Assembly (NCBI GenBank): GCA_963709425.1
Contig: CAVPWG010000001.1
Span: forward strand, 620,001-684,000
Reading direction: 5' to 3'
From: JAICJC01 sp963709425
GTDB lineage: Bacteria; Actinomycetota; Thermoleophilia; Gaiellales; JAICJC01
Length of the DNA: 64,000 nt
This document shows positions 37,950 to 47,647 of the stretch, piece by piece. The notes under the pieces are model-generated. The model did no database searches. It had not been told where the DNA came from and was given only the letters and a program-made list of their open reading frames with translations. Both the position numbers and the translations under genes were made by a program. Each line of letters starts with the position of its first letter. Position 1 is the stretch's first letter.

Positions 37950-38825
37950 TCACTCGAGCGCGTCGGCTCCGGCGACGACCTCGAGGATCTGCTGGGTGAT
38001 CTCGGACTGGCGGGCCCGGTTCATCTGGAGCGTGTACGCGTCGATCAGCTCGCCGGCATTCTCGGAGGCATTTCGCATCGCCGTCATGCGCGCGCCGTGC
38101 TCCGAGGCGCTCGACTCGAGCAGCGCCCGGTAGATCGTCACCTCCAGGTAGGTGGGCAGGAGGTGCGACAGGATGGTGCTCGCGTCCGGCTCGTCCAGGT
38201 ACGAGCCCTCGATCGCCTCCGGGGGGTCGGCGTCGACCAGGCTCTCGGGCACCGGCAGCACGTCGACCGCCTCGACCTTCTGGGCGAGCGCCGAGACGAA
38301 CCGGTTGTAGACCAGGACGACCCGGTCCACCCGGAGCTCCGTGTAGAGGTCCGCGACCCGCTCGGCGACGGCCTGCGCGTCGGCGTACGCGGGCCGGTCG
38401 GTGATCCCGGTGTAGGACGTCTCGATGTCCTGGCCGCGGAAGCCGAGCGTCGAGGTGCCCCGCCGACCGACGGTGAGCCAGACGACGTCGTGGCCCTCTC
38501 CGCGCTCGTGCGTCGCCACCTCGAGGCTCCGCCGCACGATGTTGGCGTTGAACCCGCCGGCCAGCCCGCGATCGGCGGTCAGCGCGATGACGGCCACCGT
38601 CGCCACGTCACGCCGGGCGAGCAGCGGCTGGTCGTGGGCCCGCGACGAGGCCGCCGCCACCTCGACGGTCAGGCCCTGCATGCGGTCGGCATACGGGCGC
38701 ACGGCCTCGATCCGAGCCTGGGCCCGGCGCAGGCGCGAGGCTGCGACGAGCTCCATGGCCTTCGTGATCTTCTCGACGTTCCCGGCGAACCGGATCCGTC
38801 GCTTGATGTCCTGCTGGCTGGCCAA
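37950..38825 (-). CDS. atpG: ATP synthase gamma subunit
   Basis: A 291-residue rotor shaft. The N-terminal helix MASQQDIKRRIRFAGNVEKI, the ITKAMELVAASRLRRAQ signature, ALTADRGLAGGFNANI in the middle, and the C-terminal helix with RMTAMRNASENAGELIDAY and RARQSEITQQILEVVAGA are all present and unbroken. Gamma transmits rotation of the c-ring to the beta subunits. It follows atpA by nine bases and is normally followed directly by atpD, which here lies 8 kb further on. Confidence 0.96.
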   Translation of the reverse strand: MASQQDIKRRIRFAGNVEKITKAMELVAASRLRRAQARIEAVRPYADRMQGLTVEVAAASSRAHDQPLLARRDVATVAVIALTADRGLAGGFNANIVRRSLEVATHERGEGHDVVWLTVGRRGTSTLGFRGQDIETSYTGITDRPAYADAQAVAERVADLYTELRVDRVVLVYNRFVSALAQKVEAVDVLPVPESLVDADPPEAIEGSYLDEPDASTILSHLLPTYLEVTIYRALLESSASEHGARMTAMRNASENAGELIDAYTLQMNRARQSEITQQILEVVAGADALE

Positions 38826-38834
38826 GTATCCGGG

Positions 38835-40369
<1,535 letters not shown>

Positions 40370-40373
<4 letters not shown>

Positions 40374-40936
40374 GCTTCACTCCCAACGGGCAAGGGTGTA
40401 CGGACGAGCGCGCGGCGGATCTCCTCGAGCCGGCGCCGGACTGACGCGTCCAGGAGGACGCCGCGGGCGCTCAGGACGAGGCCCCCGATGATTGCGGGAT
40501 CGACGGTGGCGACGACGTTGGCGTCGTGGCCGACCGCCGCGGAGAGCCGCTCGCGCAGGTTCTCGACCTGGCGGTCGTCGAGGGCCACGGCGGTGGTCAC
40601 GTCGACGGTCAGGATGCGATCCTCGGCGGCGACGAGCTCGGCGTACGCAAGGGCGGTGTCGGCCACCAGCGGCAGCCGGCCGTGGTCGGTGAGCACGAGC
40701 GCGGCGTTTCGGACGAGCTCCTCGGAGCCCTCGAGCAGCGTCCGCATCACGCGCTTCTTGGCCTCGCGCGGGATCGCGGGGTTGGCAAGCGCGAGCAGGA
40801 GCGGCCGGTTCTCGGCCAGCTCCGTGAGCAGCGCCTTCAGGTCGGCGTCCACCTCGCGCGTCCGCCCCACGTCGCTCGCGGCCGCGTACAGCGCGTCGGC
40901 GTACACGCGCGCCACCGGGTCGATCCGCTCGGCCAC
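40370..40936 (-). CDS. atpH: ATP synthase delta subunit
   Basis: A 188-residue delta (OSCP) subunit that ties the peripheral stalk to F1. It has an N-terminal helical domain (DPVARVYADALYAAASD), a middle helix with LLLALANPAIPREAKKRVM, and the C-terminal signature DPAIIGGLVLSARGVLLDAS with RRLEEIRRAL. The usual order atpF-atpH-atpA is kept. It overlaps atpF by one base and atpA by four, so subunits are translationally coupled. Confidence 0.94.
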
Positions 40937-41466
40937 TACTCCTCGCCCTCCGGCACGAGCGCGGCGAAGTCGACGTCGGCGAGGGCGTCGTCGATCAGCC
41001 GCTTCTGCTCCGCCGCGTCGAGGCGCGCGCGGACGACCTTCTCGGTCGTGACGATCGTGAGCTCGGCCACGTGCTGCTTGATCTCGGCGAGCGCCTGCCG
41101 GGTCTCGGCCGCGATCTCCGCCTTGGCCTGCTCCTTGAGGCGAACCGTCTCGGCCTCGAGCGCCGCGACGTCGGCGGCGCGACGCTCCTCCCCCACCTTG
41201 CGGGCGTCCTCGACGATCCGCGACGCCTCCTTGCGGGCGTCGGCCAGCTGCCGGCGGTACTCGGCGAGGGAGGTCTGCGCCTCCTCGCGCGCCTGCTCGG
41301 CCGCGTCCAGGTCGGCCGTGATGGCGACGCGGCGCTGGTCGATCATCTGCTGGATCGGGCCGAAGGCGTACTTCTTGAGGACGATCAAGACGACGACGAA
41401 CGTCACCAGCGTCCAGATCATCAGCCCCGTCGTGGGCGTGATCAGCGTCGAGTCATAGACGACCAT
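40936..41466 (-). CDS. atpF: ATP synthase b subunit
   Basis: A 176-residue peripheral stalk protein. One N-terminal membrane helix (TTGLMIWTLVTFVVVLIVL, about 10-28) is followed by a long charged coiled coil (residues 40-165), rich in Glu, Arg and Ala. This is the standard b-subunit shape. Only one b-type gene is present, so the stalk is probably a homodimer. It lies 12 bases after atpE. Confidence 0.94.
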   Translation of the reverse strand: MVVYDSTLITPTTGLMIWTLVTFVVVLIVLKKYAFGPIQQMIDQRRVAITADLDAAEQAREEAQTSLAEYRRQLADARKEASRIVEDARKVGEERRAADVAALEAETVRLKEQAKAEIAAETRQALAEIKQHVAELTIVTTEKVVRARLDAAEQKRLIDDALADVDFAALVPEGEE

Positions 41467-41478
41467 GGTGGACCTCCG

Positions 41479-41724
41479 TCACGCGATTGCGTAGGCCACG
41501 AAGGCCATGCCCAGGGCGTAGAAGATGATCGCCTCGGTCAGCGCGAATCCCAGCCACATGAGGCCCTGGAGCTGGCCGCGCATCTCCGGCTGGCGGCCGA
41601 CAGCCTCGATCGTCTTGCCGAAGATGAAGCCGACCCCGATGCCGGGGCCGATCGCACCGAGGCCGGTGGCGAGCCCCAGCTCCAGTGCGCGGGAAGCATC
41701 ATGAACGTTGCCGTCGAGGGCCAT
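41479..41724 (-). CDS. atpE: ATP synthase c subunit
   Basis: An 81-residue two-helix proteolipid from ATG 41724. Helix 1 has the GLGAIGPGIGVGFIFGK glycine motif, the cytoplasmic loop is GRQPEMR, and helix 2 is FALTEAIIFYALGM with ion-binding E64. The residue after the glutamate is Ala, and the Gln/Ser ligands of Na+-type rings are absent, so proton coupling is expected. The gene is intact. It lies eight bases after atpB. Confidence 0.96.
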   Translation of the reverse strand: MALDGNVHDASRALELGLATGLGAIGPGIGVGFIFGKTIEAVGRQPEMRGQLQGLMWLGFALTEAIIFYALGMAFVAYAIA

Positions 41725-41732
41725 TCGAACTC

Positions 41733-42587
41733 CTAGTGGTCGGGGTGGATCGCTCCACCGATGTAGATGGCTGACAGGGTGGCGAAGATGAACGCCTGCA
41801 GGCCGGCGATCAGCGTGCACTCGAGGAGGTAGAGCGCCACCCCCATCGGGATGCCGATCGGCAGGATGAAGTACGTGCCCAGCAGCGAGGCGAGGCCGAG
41901 GAAGACGGCGATCACCAGGTGGCCCGCCAGCATGTTGAAAAAGAGACGGAAGCTGAGCGAGACGATGCGCACGAACTGGGACAGCACCTCGATCACCGCG
42001 ATCAGCCCGAGCAGGATCAACACCGCCGGCGTCTTCGCACCGAACGGCCTGGGCGAGGGCAGCCCGGACGGCATCCAGCTCTTGAAGTACTTGACCGGGC
42101 CGTTGTAGCGGATGCCCTCGATGTGGGTGGCGAAGAACGTGACCAGCGTGAGCGCGAGCGTCACGGACAGGTTGGCGCTTGCGGCGTAGATCTGGAACTC
42201 GGGGACACTCAGGCCGAACACGTCGACGTGGCGCTCGCCGAACGGCAGCGGGACGAAGCCGATCACGTTCATCGACCAGATGAAGACGAACAGCGTCGCC
42301 ACGTACGGGAACCAGATCCGCATCCCCTCCTCGGGCAGGCCTCCCCGTGCGATCTGCGTCTGACAGACGTCGTACACGATCTCGACGGCCGTCTGGCCGC
42401 CGTCCGGCCGGAGCTTCAGGCCACGACGGACGAGCAGGAGCGTCACCCCCATCGCCACAGCGGCCGTCAGCCACAGGTAGATGACGGCCTTGTTGATGTC
42501 GAGTCCGAGCGGCAGGTCGACATACGGGTTGTGAACGAAGTCCGTGAACTCCGACACCGGGTTGAAGTCGACCTTGAGCAGCGTCAT
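41733..42587 (-). CDS. atpB: ATP synthase a subunit
   Basis: A 284-residue stator membrane subunit with five to six helices. The essential arginine lies in the SLSFRLFFNMLAGH block (about 219-232), and the C-terminal helix carries LECTLIAGLQAFIFATLSAI with the conserved Gln. A MNVIGFVPLPFG loop and the PVSEFTDFVHNP N-terminus agree with the family. It forms the proton half-channels against the c-ring. The start directly abuts the stop of the small AtpI-like gene (42588). Confidence 0.95.
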   Translation of the reverse strand: MTLLKVDFNPVSEFTDFVHNPYVDLPLGLDINKAVIYLWLTAAVAMGVTLLLVRRGLKLRPDGGQTAVEIVYDVCQTQIARGGLPEEGMRIWFPYVATLFVFIWSMNVIGFVPLPFGERHVDVFGLSVPEFQIYAASANLSVTLALTLVTFFATHIEGIRYNGPVKYFKSWMPSGLPSPRPFGAKTPAVLILLGLIAVIEVLSQFVRIVSLSFRLFFNMLAGHLVIAVFLGLASLLGTYFILPIGIPMGVALYLLECTLIAGLQAFIFATLSAIYIGGAIHPDH

Positions 42588-42968
42588 CTAGGCTGCCCCG
42601 CCGAGCGTTCCACGGATGTTCCGGTGGGTCAGGACGCGGGTCGCGATGTCGATGGTGACGAGGATCAGGAAGAGGAGGACGGACGACACGAGGAGCGTGC
42701 CGTCATCCTTCGTGATCAGGAAGAGCACGAGCATCCCGATCCACGGGCGAAGCAGCATGCTTGCGCCGAGGACACCCACCCCGCGGAGCGCCCCCATCCG
42801 CACGGCGCGGCGCTCGATCACCGACTGCGCGTAGCGGTTCACGGCCCAGAGCGCCGTCGCCCAGAACCAGGCCTCGAGCGGCAGGCCGGCCAGGAGGAAG
42901 ACCGGCACGGCCAACGCGGCCACGATGGCGTCGAGGTTGTGGGCTGCGAGGGTCTGGGGCGAGGTCAT
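42588..42968 (-). CDS. AtpI-like small membrane protein of the atp operon
   Basis: A 126-residue protein with four hydrophobic segments (about 11-28, 32-45, 65-85, 90-112). Position and size match ATP synthase protein I (AtpI), which assists c-ring assembly and is poorly conserved in sequence. I call it AtpI-like by context more than by motif. ATG 42968 overlaps the preceding small gene by four bases (ATGA), and its stop abuts atpB. Confidence 0.6.
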   Translation of the reverse strand: MTSPQTLAAHNLDAIVAALAVPVFLLAGLPLEAWFWATALWAVNRYAQSVIERRAVRMGALRGVGVLGASMLLRPWIGMLVLFLITKDDGTLLVSSVLLFLILVTIDIATRVLTHRNIRGTLGGAA

Positions 42969-43177
42969 ATGTCGCGGAAGCGCCGGTACACCAGGTAGAA
43001 GCTGGTCGGGACACCAAGCGCCGCGCCGATCGCGCCGCCGACGGCCGGTGCCCCTGCCAGCCAGCCCACTCCGAGGCCGATCCCCACGAACAGCGCAAGC
43101 GCTGCGAGCAGATAGATCCCGGCCGTCGCTCCTGATGCTGCCGGTTTCCCTGCCGTGTGAGTCGCGTCCTCGTCGAG
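42965..43177 (-). CDS. AtpZ/AtpI-family small protein; start codon unresolved
   Basis: The frame ending at 42965 encodes two helices, IYLLAALALFVGIGLGVGWL and AVGGAIGAALGVPTSFYLVY, then RRFRDI. The glycine-spaced helix pair and its position ahead of AtpI-like and atpB fit AtpZ/AtpI proteins, thought to take part in ATP synthase assembly or Mg2+ handling. Between the predicted transcription start (about 43,190) and the first helix there is no in-frame ATG, GTG or TTG. Translation may use a rare start (CTG 43,111 or ATC 43,117), or a base may be wrong. The upper coordinate is provisional. Confidence 0.5.
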   Translation of the reverse strand, partial: LDEDATHTAGKPAASGATAGIYLLAALALFVGIGLGVGWLAGAPAVGGAIGAALGVPTSFYLVYRRFRDI

Positions 43178-43197
43178 GGTGGTTGGCGGGCGCGCGT

Positions 43198-43227
43198 AGT
43201 ATGCCAGAGCGCCGGAGTATGTGACAA
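43198..43227 (-). promoter_or_regulatory. Predicted promoter of the atp operon
   Basis: On the minus strand, TTGTCA (43227-43222) and CATACT (43203-43198) are separated by 18 bp, upstream of the first atp-associated gene and downstream of the wecA-like stop at 43248. GTGAC is repeated around the -35 (GTGACAAGTTTGTGAC, reading plus strand), a possible regulator site. Confidence 0.55.
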
Positions 43228-43247
43228 GTTTGTGACGTCGCGGCGGC

Positions 43248-44381
43248 TCAGGCCGCGGGGCGATCGACGGACGCCTGGGCAGCGTCAGCGCGACCCCCGC
43301 GAAGCGCCTTCAGGCGGCGCAGCTTGATGATCTCGAGCGTGTAGATCACGTACACCGACGAGACAAGCGCGACCAACCCCAGCACGCTCAGAACGGCCAC
43401 CGCCGAGAGGCTCCACCCGTGCCGGTGAGCCGGAACGAACCTGATCGCCAGCGCGAAGCAGGACAGCACGATGCACCAGGCGTACAGGGTGAGCGCCGTG
43501 CGCCGCTGCGAGAAGCCGATGTTCGCGAAGCGGTGGTGGAAGTGCCAGCGGTCGGCCTGGTAGATCGGCTGGCGGTACTTCAGCCGCTTCAGGATGACGA
43601 ACGAGGTGTCGAGGATCGGCAGGGCGAGCACGACGAGCGGGAAGACGAGGGAGACGGCTGCGGCGGTCTTCAGCACGCCCTCGATGGCGAGCGTGGCCAG
43701 CAGGTAGCCGAGCATCAGCGAGCCCGAGTCGCCCATGATGATGGTCGCCGGGTGGAAGTTGTACCGGAGGAAACCGATCGCGGCGCCCGCGACGACGGCG
43801 GCGACCGCCGCGGTGCTGGAGTGCCCCAGCGAGGCCGCAAGGATCGCGAACGTCATGGCGGCGATGGCGCAGAAGCCGGCCGCCAGGCCGTCCATCCCGT
43901 CGATGAAGTTGACGATGTTGGCGATGGCCACGATCCAGATGATCGTCACGGGATAGGCCATGACGCCGAGGTCGAAGACGCCGATCACCGGGAGCGTCAC
44001 GTGGTCGATCGAGATGTTCCCGCCCGACAGCGTGACGGGCACCGCGGCGATGGCAATCTGGCCGGCGAGCTTGACGCCCGGCGGAAGCGAGACGACGTCG
44101 TCGACGGCGCCGAGGGCGCACATGAGCGCTGCGCCGAGCATCACGCCGTAGAAGCCGTGCTGCGCGCCGAAGGCGGCGCACGGGATGGCGATGCCGGCGA
44201 AGATCGCGAGCCCTCCGAGGCGCGGGAGCGGTCGGCGGTGCATGCGCCGGTCGCCGTCTGTGCGGTCGAGGACGCCCGCCCGCGACGCTGCGAGCGAGAC
44301 GACGGGCGTCAGCAGCACCACGAGCAGGAAGGCGACTGCGAACCCGACGGCAGCTGCCTGATAGCCGAGCAGTGAGTTCAT
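43248..44381 (-). CDS. WecA/TagO-type undecaprenyl-phosphate GlcNAc-1-phosphate transferase
   Basis: A 377-residue polytopic enzyme with about 11 membrane helices. Family motifs are GAVDDVVSLPP (the Asp-Asp Mg site, about 91-101), NIVNFIDGMDGLAAG (about 154-168), IIMGDSGSLMLGYL, and the WHFHHRF histidine motif near 280 that separates WecA/TagO from MraY. It starts glycopolymer synthesis by moving a sugar phosphate to undecaprenyl phosphate at the inner face of the membrane. The LCP, ugd and sugar-nucleotide genes 16-23 kb away could act in the same pathway. Confidence 0.88.
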   Translation of the reverse strand: MNSLLGYQAAAVGFAVAFLLVVLLTPVVSLAASRAGVLDRTDGDRRMHRRPLPRLGGLAIFAGIAIPCAAFGAQHGFYGVMLGAALMCALGAVDDVVSLPPGVKLAGQIAIAAVPVTLSGGNISIDHVTLPVIGVFDLGVMAYPVTIIWIVAIANIVNFIDGMDGLAAGFCAIAAMTFAILAASLGHSSTAAVAAVVAGAAIGFLRYNFHPATIIMGDSGSLMLGYLLATLAIEGVLKTAAAVSLVFPLVVLALPILDTSFVILKRLKYRQPIYQADRWHFHHRFANIGFSQRRTALTLYAWCIVLSCFALAIRFVPAHRHGWSLSAVAVLSVLGLVALVSSVYVIYTLEIIKLRRLKALRGGRADAAQASVDRPAA

Positions 44382-44443
44382 CGGATCGTCGAGGCGGACA
44401 GGGTACCGGTTCGGCGCGCACGACCGGTTTCATGCCTGGGCTT

Positions 44444-44461
44444 GGGGACAGTCCCCGAACG
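44444..44461 (+). repeat. Left inverted REP-like palindrome
   Basis: GGGGACAGTCCCCGAACG. The first 13 bases fold into a 6-bp stem around a single A. It is the exact reverse complement of 45146-45163. Confidence 0.85.
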
Positions 44462-44473
44462 GACTGCGGCACA

Positions 44474-45127
44474 ATGTTGGCACACATCCACGCCCTTCCA
44501 GCCGGCCATCGCGATGGGCCATCGCCGTACGGTCGGCACATCGCCCGTCGAAACCGAATCCAGCGCAGCGGTGCGCTCTACCACGCCGGAACCCGAGGGA
44601 TCCGCCGCTCGCACATATTCCTCGCCGACGACGATCGCCTGCTCTTCCTCGCCATCCTCGGAGACGTCGTCCGGCGCTTCAACTGGCAGTGCCACGCCTA
44701 TTGCCTGATGACGAACCACTACCACGTCGCCCTCCAAACGCCGGACGCGAACATTGGAGATGGGATGCATCGACTCAACGGCCTGTACGCGCAAGCGTTC
44801 AATCGCCGTCATGGATTCAAGGGGCACCTGTTCGAGGAGCGGTACTGGTCACGCCTGGTCGAAACCGAGGAGCACCAGGTGAGCCTCATGCGGTACATCG
44901 TGTTGAACCCGGTGCGCGCACGGATGTGCCCCCTGCCACATGAGTGGTTGTGGTCGAGCTACCGGGCGACGGTCGGCATCGATCCACGGCCCCCTCACCT
45001 GGATCTGCGTTGGATGCACAGCTGGGCGGGCCAGGGCTCCGGCCCCGCGATGTTCCGGTCGTTCGTGCTCGAGGGCCTCGAGGCTGGCGCCGCACCGCCA
45101 CCCGACGGACCCGTCACGGCGGCGTAG
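44474..45127 (+). CDS. REP-associated tyrosine transposase (Y1_Tnp)
   Basis: A 217-residue HUH-type nuclease-like protein from ATG 44474; an earlier in-frame start would run through the left palindrome. The expected opening ARRNRIQRSGALYHAGTRG is present. The His-hydrophobic-His metal motif is in YCLMTNHYHVAL, the catalytic tyrosine in RLNGLYAQAFNRRHG, and GHLFEERYWSRLVE and YIVLNPVRARMC follow, as in RAYT proteins. It should nick single-stranded REP hairpins. All key residues are present, so it may be active. It is on the opposite strand to both neighbours and probably arrived by transposition. Confidence 0.87.
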   Translation: MLAHIHALPAGHRDGPSPYGRHIARRNRIQRSGALYHAGTRGIRRSHIFLADDDRLLFLAILGDVVRRFNWQCHAYCLMTNHYHVALQTPDANIGDGMHRLNGLYAQAFNRRHGFKGHLFEERYWSRLVETEEHQVSLMRYIVLNPVRARMCPLPHEWLWSSYRATVGIDPRPPHLDLRWMHSWAGQGSGPAMFRSFVLEGLEAGAAPPPDGPVTAA

Positions 45128-45145
45128 CACGATCGTCACGTCAGG

Positions 45146-45163
45146 CGTTCGGGGACTGTCCCC
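45146..45163 (-). repeat. Right inverted REP-like palindrome
   Basis: CGTTCGGGGACTGTCCCC, the exact inverse of the left copy, located between the transposase stop (45127) and the upp stop (45169). It could also serve as the 3' hairpin of upp mRNA. Confidence 0.85.
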
Positions 45164-45168
45164 CGGCG

Positions 45169-45813
45169 TTACCGCGTGCCGAACAGCCGGTCGCCCGCGT
45201 CGCCAAGGCCGGGCAGGATGAAGCCGGCTTCGTTGAGCTCGCGGTCGACCGCGGCGGTGTACACGGTGACGTCCGGGTGGTCGGCGGCGATCCGCTCGAG
45301 GCCGACCGGAGCCGCGACCACCGAGAGCAGGCGGATGCTGCGCGACCCGCGCTGCTTGCACAGCCCGAGCGCGGCCGACGCCGAGCCGCCCGTCGCCAGC
45401 ATCGGGTCGAGCACGAGGACGTCGCGCTCGTCCAGGTCGCCCGGCAGCTTGCAGTAGTACTCGACGGGCTCGAGCGTCGACTCGTCCCGGTAGATGCCGA
45501 CGAAGCCGACGCGGGCCACGGGGACGAGATCGAGCACGGCGTCGAGCATGCCGAGCCCTGCCCGCAGCACCGCCACGACGCCGAGCTTCTTGCCCGAGAT
45601 CTGCGCGCCGCGCGTCGTCTCGAGCGGCGTCTCCACGTCGATCTGCTCGAGCTCGAGGTCGCGGGTCGCCTCGTAGCAGAGGAAGGCTGCCAGCTCACCC
45701 ATGAGCCAGCGGAAATCGCGCGTCGTGGTCGTCCGGTCGCGGATCAGCGCAAGCTTGTGCTGCGCCAGCGGATGGGCGACGACGACGAGCTGCTCAGACG
45801 ACCGGATGGCCAT
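45169..45813 (-). CDS. upp: Uracil phosphoribosyltransferase
   Basis: A 214-residue enzyme of pyrimidine salvage (uracil plus PRPP to UMP). The PRPP-binding loop is VLVLDPMLATGGSASAAL (about 127-144), preceded by AVLRAGLGMLDAVLDLVP. The uracil-binding C-terminus is AAVDRELNEAGFILPGLGDA with DRLFGTR at the end. ATG 45813 lies inside the end of glyA (20-base overlap), so translation is coupled to glyA. The RAYT element sits directly at its 3' end without damaging it. Confidence 0.95.
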   Translation of the reverse strand: MAIRSSEQLVVVAHPLAQHKLALIRDRTTTTRDFRWLMGELAAFLCYEATRDLELEQIDVETPLETTRGAQISGKKLGVVAVLRAGLGMLDAVLDLVPVARVGFVGIYRDESTLEPVEYYCKLPGDLDERDVLVLDPMLATGGSASAALGLCKQRGSRSIRLLSVVAAPVGLERIAADHPDVTVYTAAVDRELNEAGFILPGLGDAGDRLFGTR

Positions 45814-47083
45814 GCGGGAACGCCGAGTAGAGCGGCCGGCCCGCGAGCAGCTCGCGGGTGCGGCCCCGAAGCGCGGCCGGATCCGCCGCCGGGTCGAGGA
45901 CGTCGAGGATGATCGCGCCCACCTCGCGCATGTCGTCCTCGGTGAATCCGCGCATCGTCGCGGCGGGCGTGCCGATCCGCACCCCGGAGGCGATCGTCGG
46001 CGGACGCTCGTCGAACGGGACGGTGTTGCGGTTGACCGTGATCGCGGCCTCGTGCAGCCGCTCCTCGGCATCCTTGCCCGACCATTGCGTACGCCGCAGG
46101 TCGAGCTGGATCAGGTGGATGTCGGTGCCGCCCGTCAGGAGATCCAGCCCGCCGTCGATGAGCGTCGCCGCCAGCGCCTGGGCGTTGGCGACGATCTGGC
46201 GCTGGTAGTTGCGAAACCCCTCCGTCGCGGCGAACTTGAAGCAGACCGCCTTGGCCGCCACGACGTGGCAGAGCGGCCCGCCCTGTAGCCCCGGGAACAC
46301 GGCCTTGTCGATCGCCGTCGCGTGCTCGGCCCGGCTCAGCACCAACCCCGACCGCGGGCCGGCAAGGGTCTTGTGCGTCGTCGACGTGACGACGTCGGCG
46401 TGCTCGACCGGGTTCGGGTGGATGCCCGCCGCCACGAGCCCGGCGAAGTGCGCCATGTCGACCATGAGCATCGCCCCCACCTCGTCGGCGATCGACCGGA
46501 ACCTCTCCGCGTCGATCACCCGGGGATATGCCGACGCGCCCGCCACGATCAGCCGCGGCCGGTACTCCTTGGCGAGCCGCTCGACCTCGTCGAAGTCGAT
46601 CAGCGAGTCCTCGCGGCGGACGCCGTAGGCATGGACGTCGTAGAGCCGCCCGGAGAAGTTGACCTTGAGGCCGTGGGTCAGATGGCCGCCGTGATCGAGC
46701 CGCAGGCCGAGGATGGGGTCGCCCGGCTCGAGGAGCGCGTAGTACGCGGCCTGGTTGGCCGGCCCGCCGGCGTGCGGCTGGACGTTCACGTGGTCGGCGC
46801 CGAACAGCGCCTTCGCGCGGTCGATCGCGAGCTGCTCGACCTCGTCGACCCACTCGCACCCGCCGTAGTAGCGCCGCCCCGGGTAGCCCTCGGCGTACTT
46901 GTTCGTGAGCACCGAGCCGACCGCCTCGAGCACCGCGGGCCACGTGAAGTTCTCGGACGCGATCAGCTCGAGCTGGTCGCGCTGGCGCGTGAGCTCGAGG
47001 TCGATGAGGCCCGCGATATCAGCGTCTGCCTCCGCCAGGCCGATCGCGCGGAGCTGCTCGAACGTCTGCTCGGCGGTCGCCAC
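45794..47083 (-). CDS. glyA: Serine hydroxymethyltransferase
   Basis: A 429-residue PLP enzyme interconverting serine and glycine with tetrahydrofolate. The PLP lysine is in VTSTTHKTLAGPRSGLVLS (about 226-244). The N-terminal LELIASENFTWPAVLEAVGS and the GYPGRRYYGGCEWVDEVE block are the family signatures, and HFAGLVAAGIHPNP is intact. It supplies one-carbon units. It lies nine bases after tsaC and overlaps upp. Confidence 0.97.
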   Translation of the reverse strand: MATAEQTFEQLRAIGLAEADADIAGLIDLELTRQRDQLELIASENFTWPAVLEAVGSVLTNKYAEGYPGRRYYGGCEWVDEVEQLAIDRAKALFGADHVNVQPHAGGPANQAAYYALLEPGDPILGLRLDHGGHLTHGLKVNFSGRLYDVHAYGVRREDSLIDFDEVERLAKEYRPRLIVAGASAYPRVIDAERFRSIADEVGAMLMVDMAHFAGLVAAGIHPNPVEHADVVTSTTHKTLAGPRSGLVLSRAEHATAIDKAVFPGLQGGPLCHVVAAKAVCFKFAATEGFRNYQRQIVANAQALAATLIDGGLDLLTGGTDIHLIQLDLRRTQWSGKDAEERLHEAAITVNRNTVPFDERPPTIASGVRIGTPAATMRGFTEDDMREVGAIILDVLDPAADPAALRGRTRELLAGRPLYSAFPHGHPVV

Positions 47084-47092
47084 CCCCCGATG

Positions 47093-47647
47093 CTAAACGA
47101 TGCGCGCCTGCCCCGGCCGAAGCACCACGGGCTCGGGCCCGGTGAGGTCGATGATCGTGGAGGCGATGCCGGGGAGCGAACCCCCGTCGACGACGACGGC
47201 CGCCGCCGCTCGAAGCTCCCCGGGGACATCGGACAGCCTGCCCGGCGCCGGCTCCCCGCGGCGGTTGGCGCTCGTCATCGCAAGCCCGCCCACGGCGTCG
47301 GCGAGCACCGCGACGTCGGGAGCCAGATCGGGGACGCGCACGCCGATGCGATCGGGCGTGGACCCGCACAGGTGGGCGAACCGTCCGCCGGGGTTCGGCA
47401 CGATCAGCGTGACGGGCCCGGGCAGCAGCTCGGCGGCCGCGGCGGCGATGCCGGCCCCGAGGGCCGCCGTGAGCGCCGCGAGCGATCCGAACACGACCGC
47501 CGTCGGCTGCTCGGCTGGCCGCTCCTTCACCTCGTACAGGCGCGCGCACGCATCGGGCAGCCCGGCCGCGCACCCGATCCCGTAGACGGTGTCGGTCGGC
47601 AGGACGGCGAGCGCCCCATCACGCAGCAGCTGCTCGCCGGTGGTCAC
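47093..47647 (-). CDS. tsaC: L-threonylcarbamoyladenylate synthase (TsaC/Sua5)
   Basis: About 184 residues from GTG 47647, which overlaps the prmC stop by four bases (GTGA). The YrdC-fold signatures are AVLPTDTVYGIGCAAG (about 14-29), VKERPAEQPTAV, and GLAMTSANRRGEPAP near 125. It makes threonylcarbamoyl-AMP for the t6A modification of ANN-decoding tRNAs. There is no C-terminal Sua5 domain, so it is the short TsaC form. The prfA-prmC-tsaC-glyA-upp order is common in Actinobacteria and Firmicutes. Confidence 0.93.
   Translation of the reverse strand: MTTGEQLLRDGALAVLPTDTVYGIGCAAGLPDACARLYEVKERPAEQPTAVVFGSLAALTAALGAGIAAAAAELLPGPVTLIVPNPGGRFAHLCGSTPDRIGVRVPDLAPDVAVLADAVGGLAMTSANRRGEPAPGRLSDVPGELRAAAAVVVDGGSLPGIASTIIDLTGPEPVVLRPGQARIV

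Larger units (their letters stand above)
44444..45163. mobile_element. RAYT/REP-type element (IS200-like single-ORF element)
   Basis: A 720-bp unit bounded by perfect 18-bp inverted repeats that are themselves palindromic, with one Y1 transposase-like gene inside and nothing else. The right end lies five bases beyond the upp stop codon. This layout matches REPtrons, where a REP-associated tyrosine transposase is flanked by inverted REP hairpins. Confidence 0.75.

Noticed and set aside
41479..41724. Na+-coupled ATP synthase
   Set aside because: The c subunit has ALTEAI around E64 without the Gln/Glu-Ser sodium ligands.
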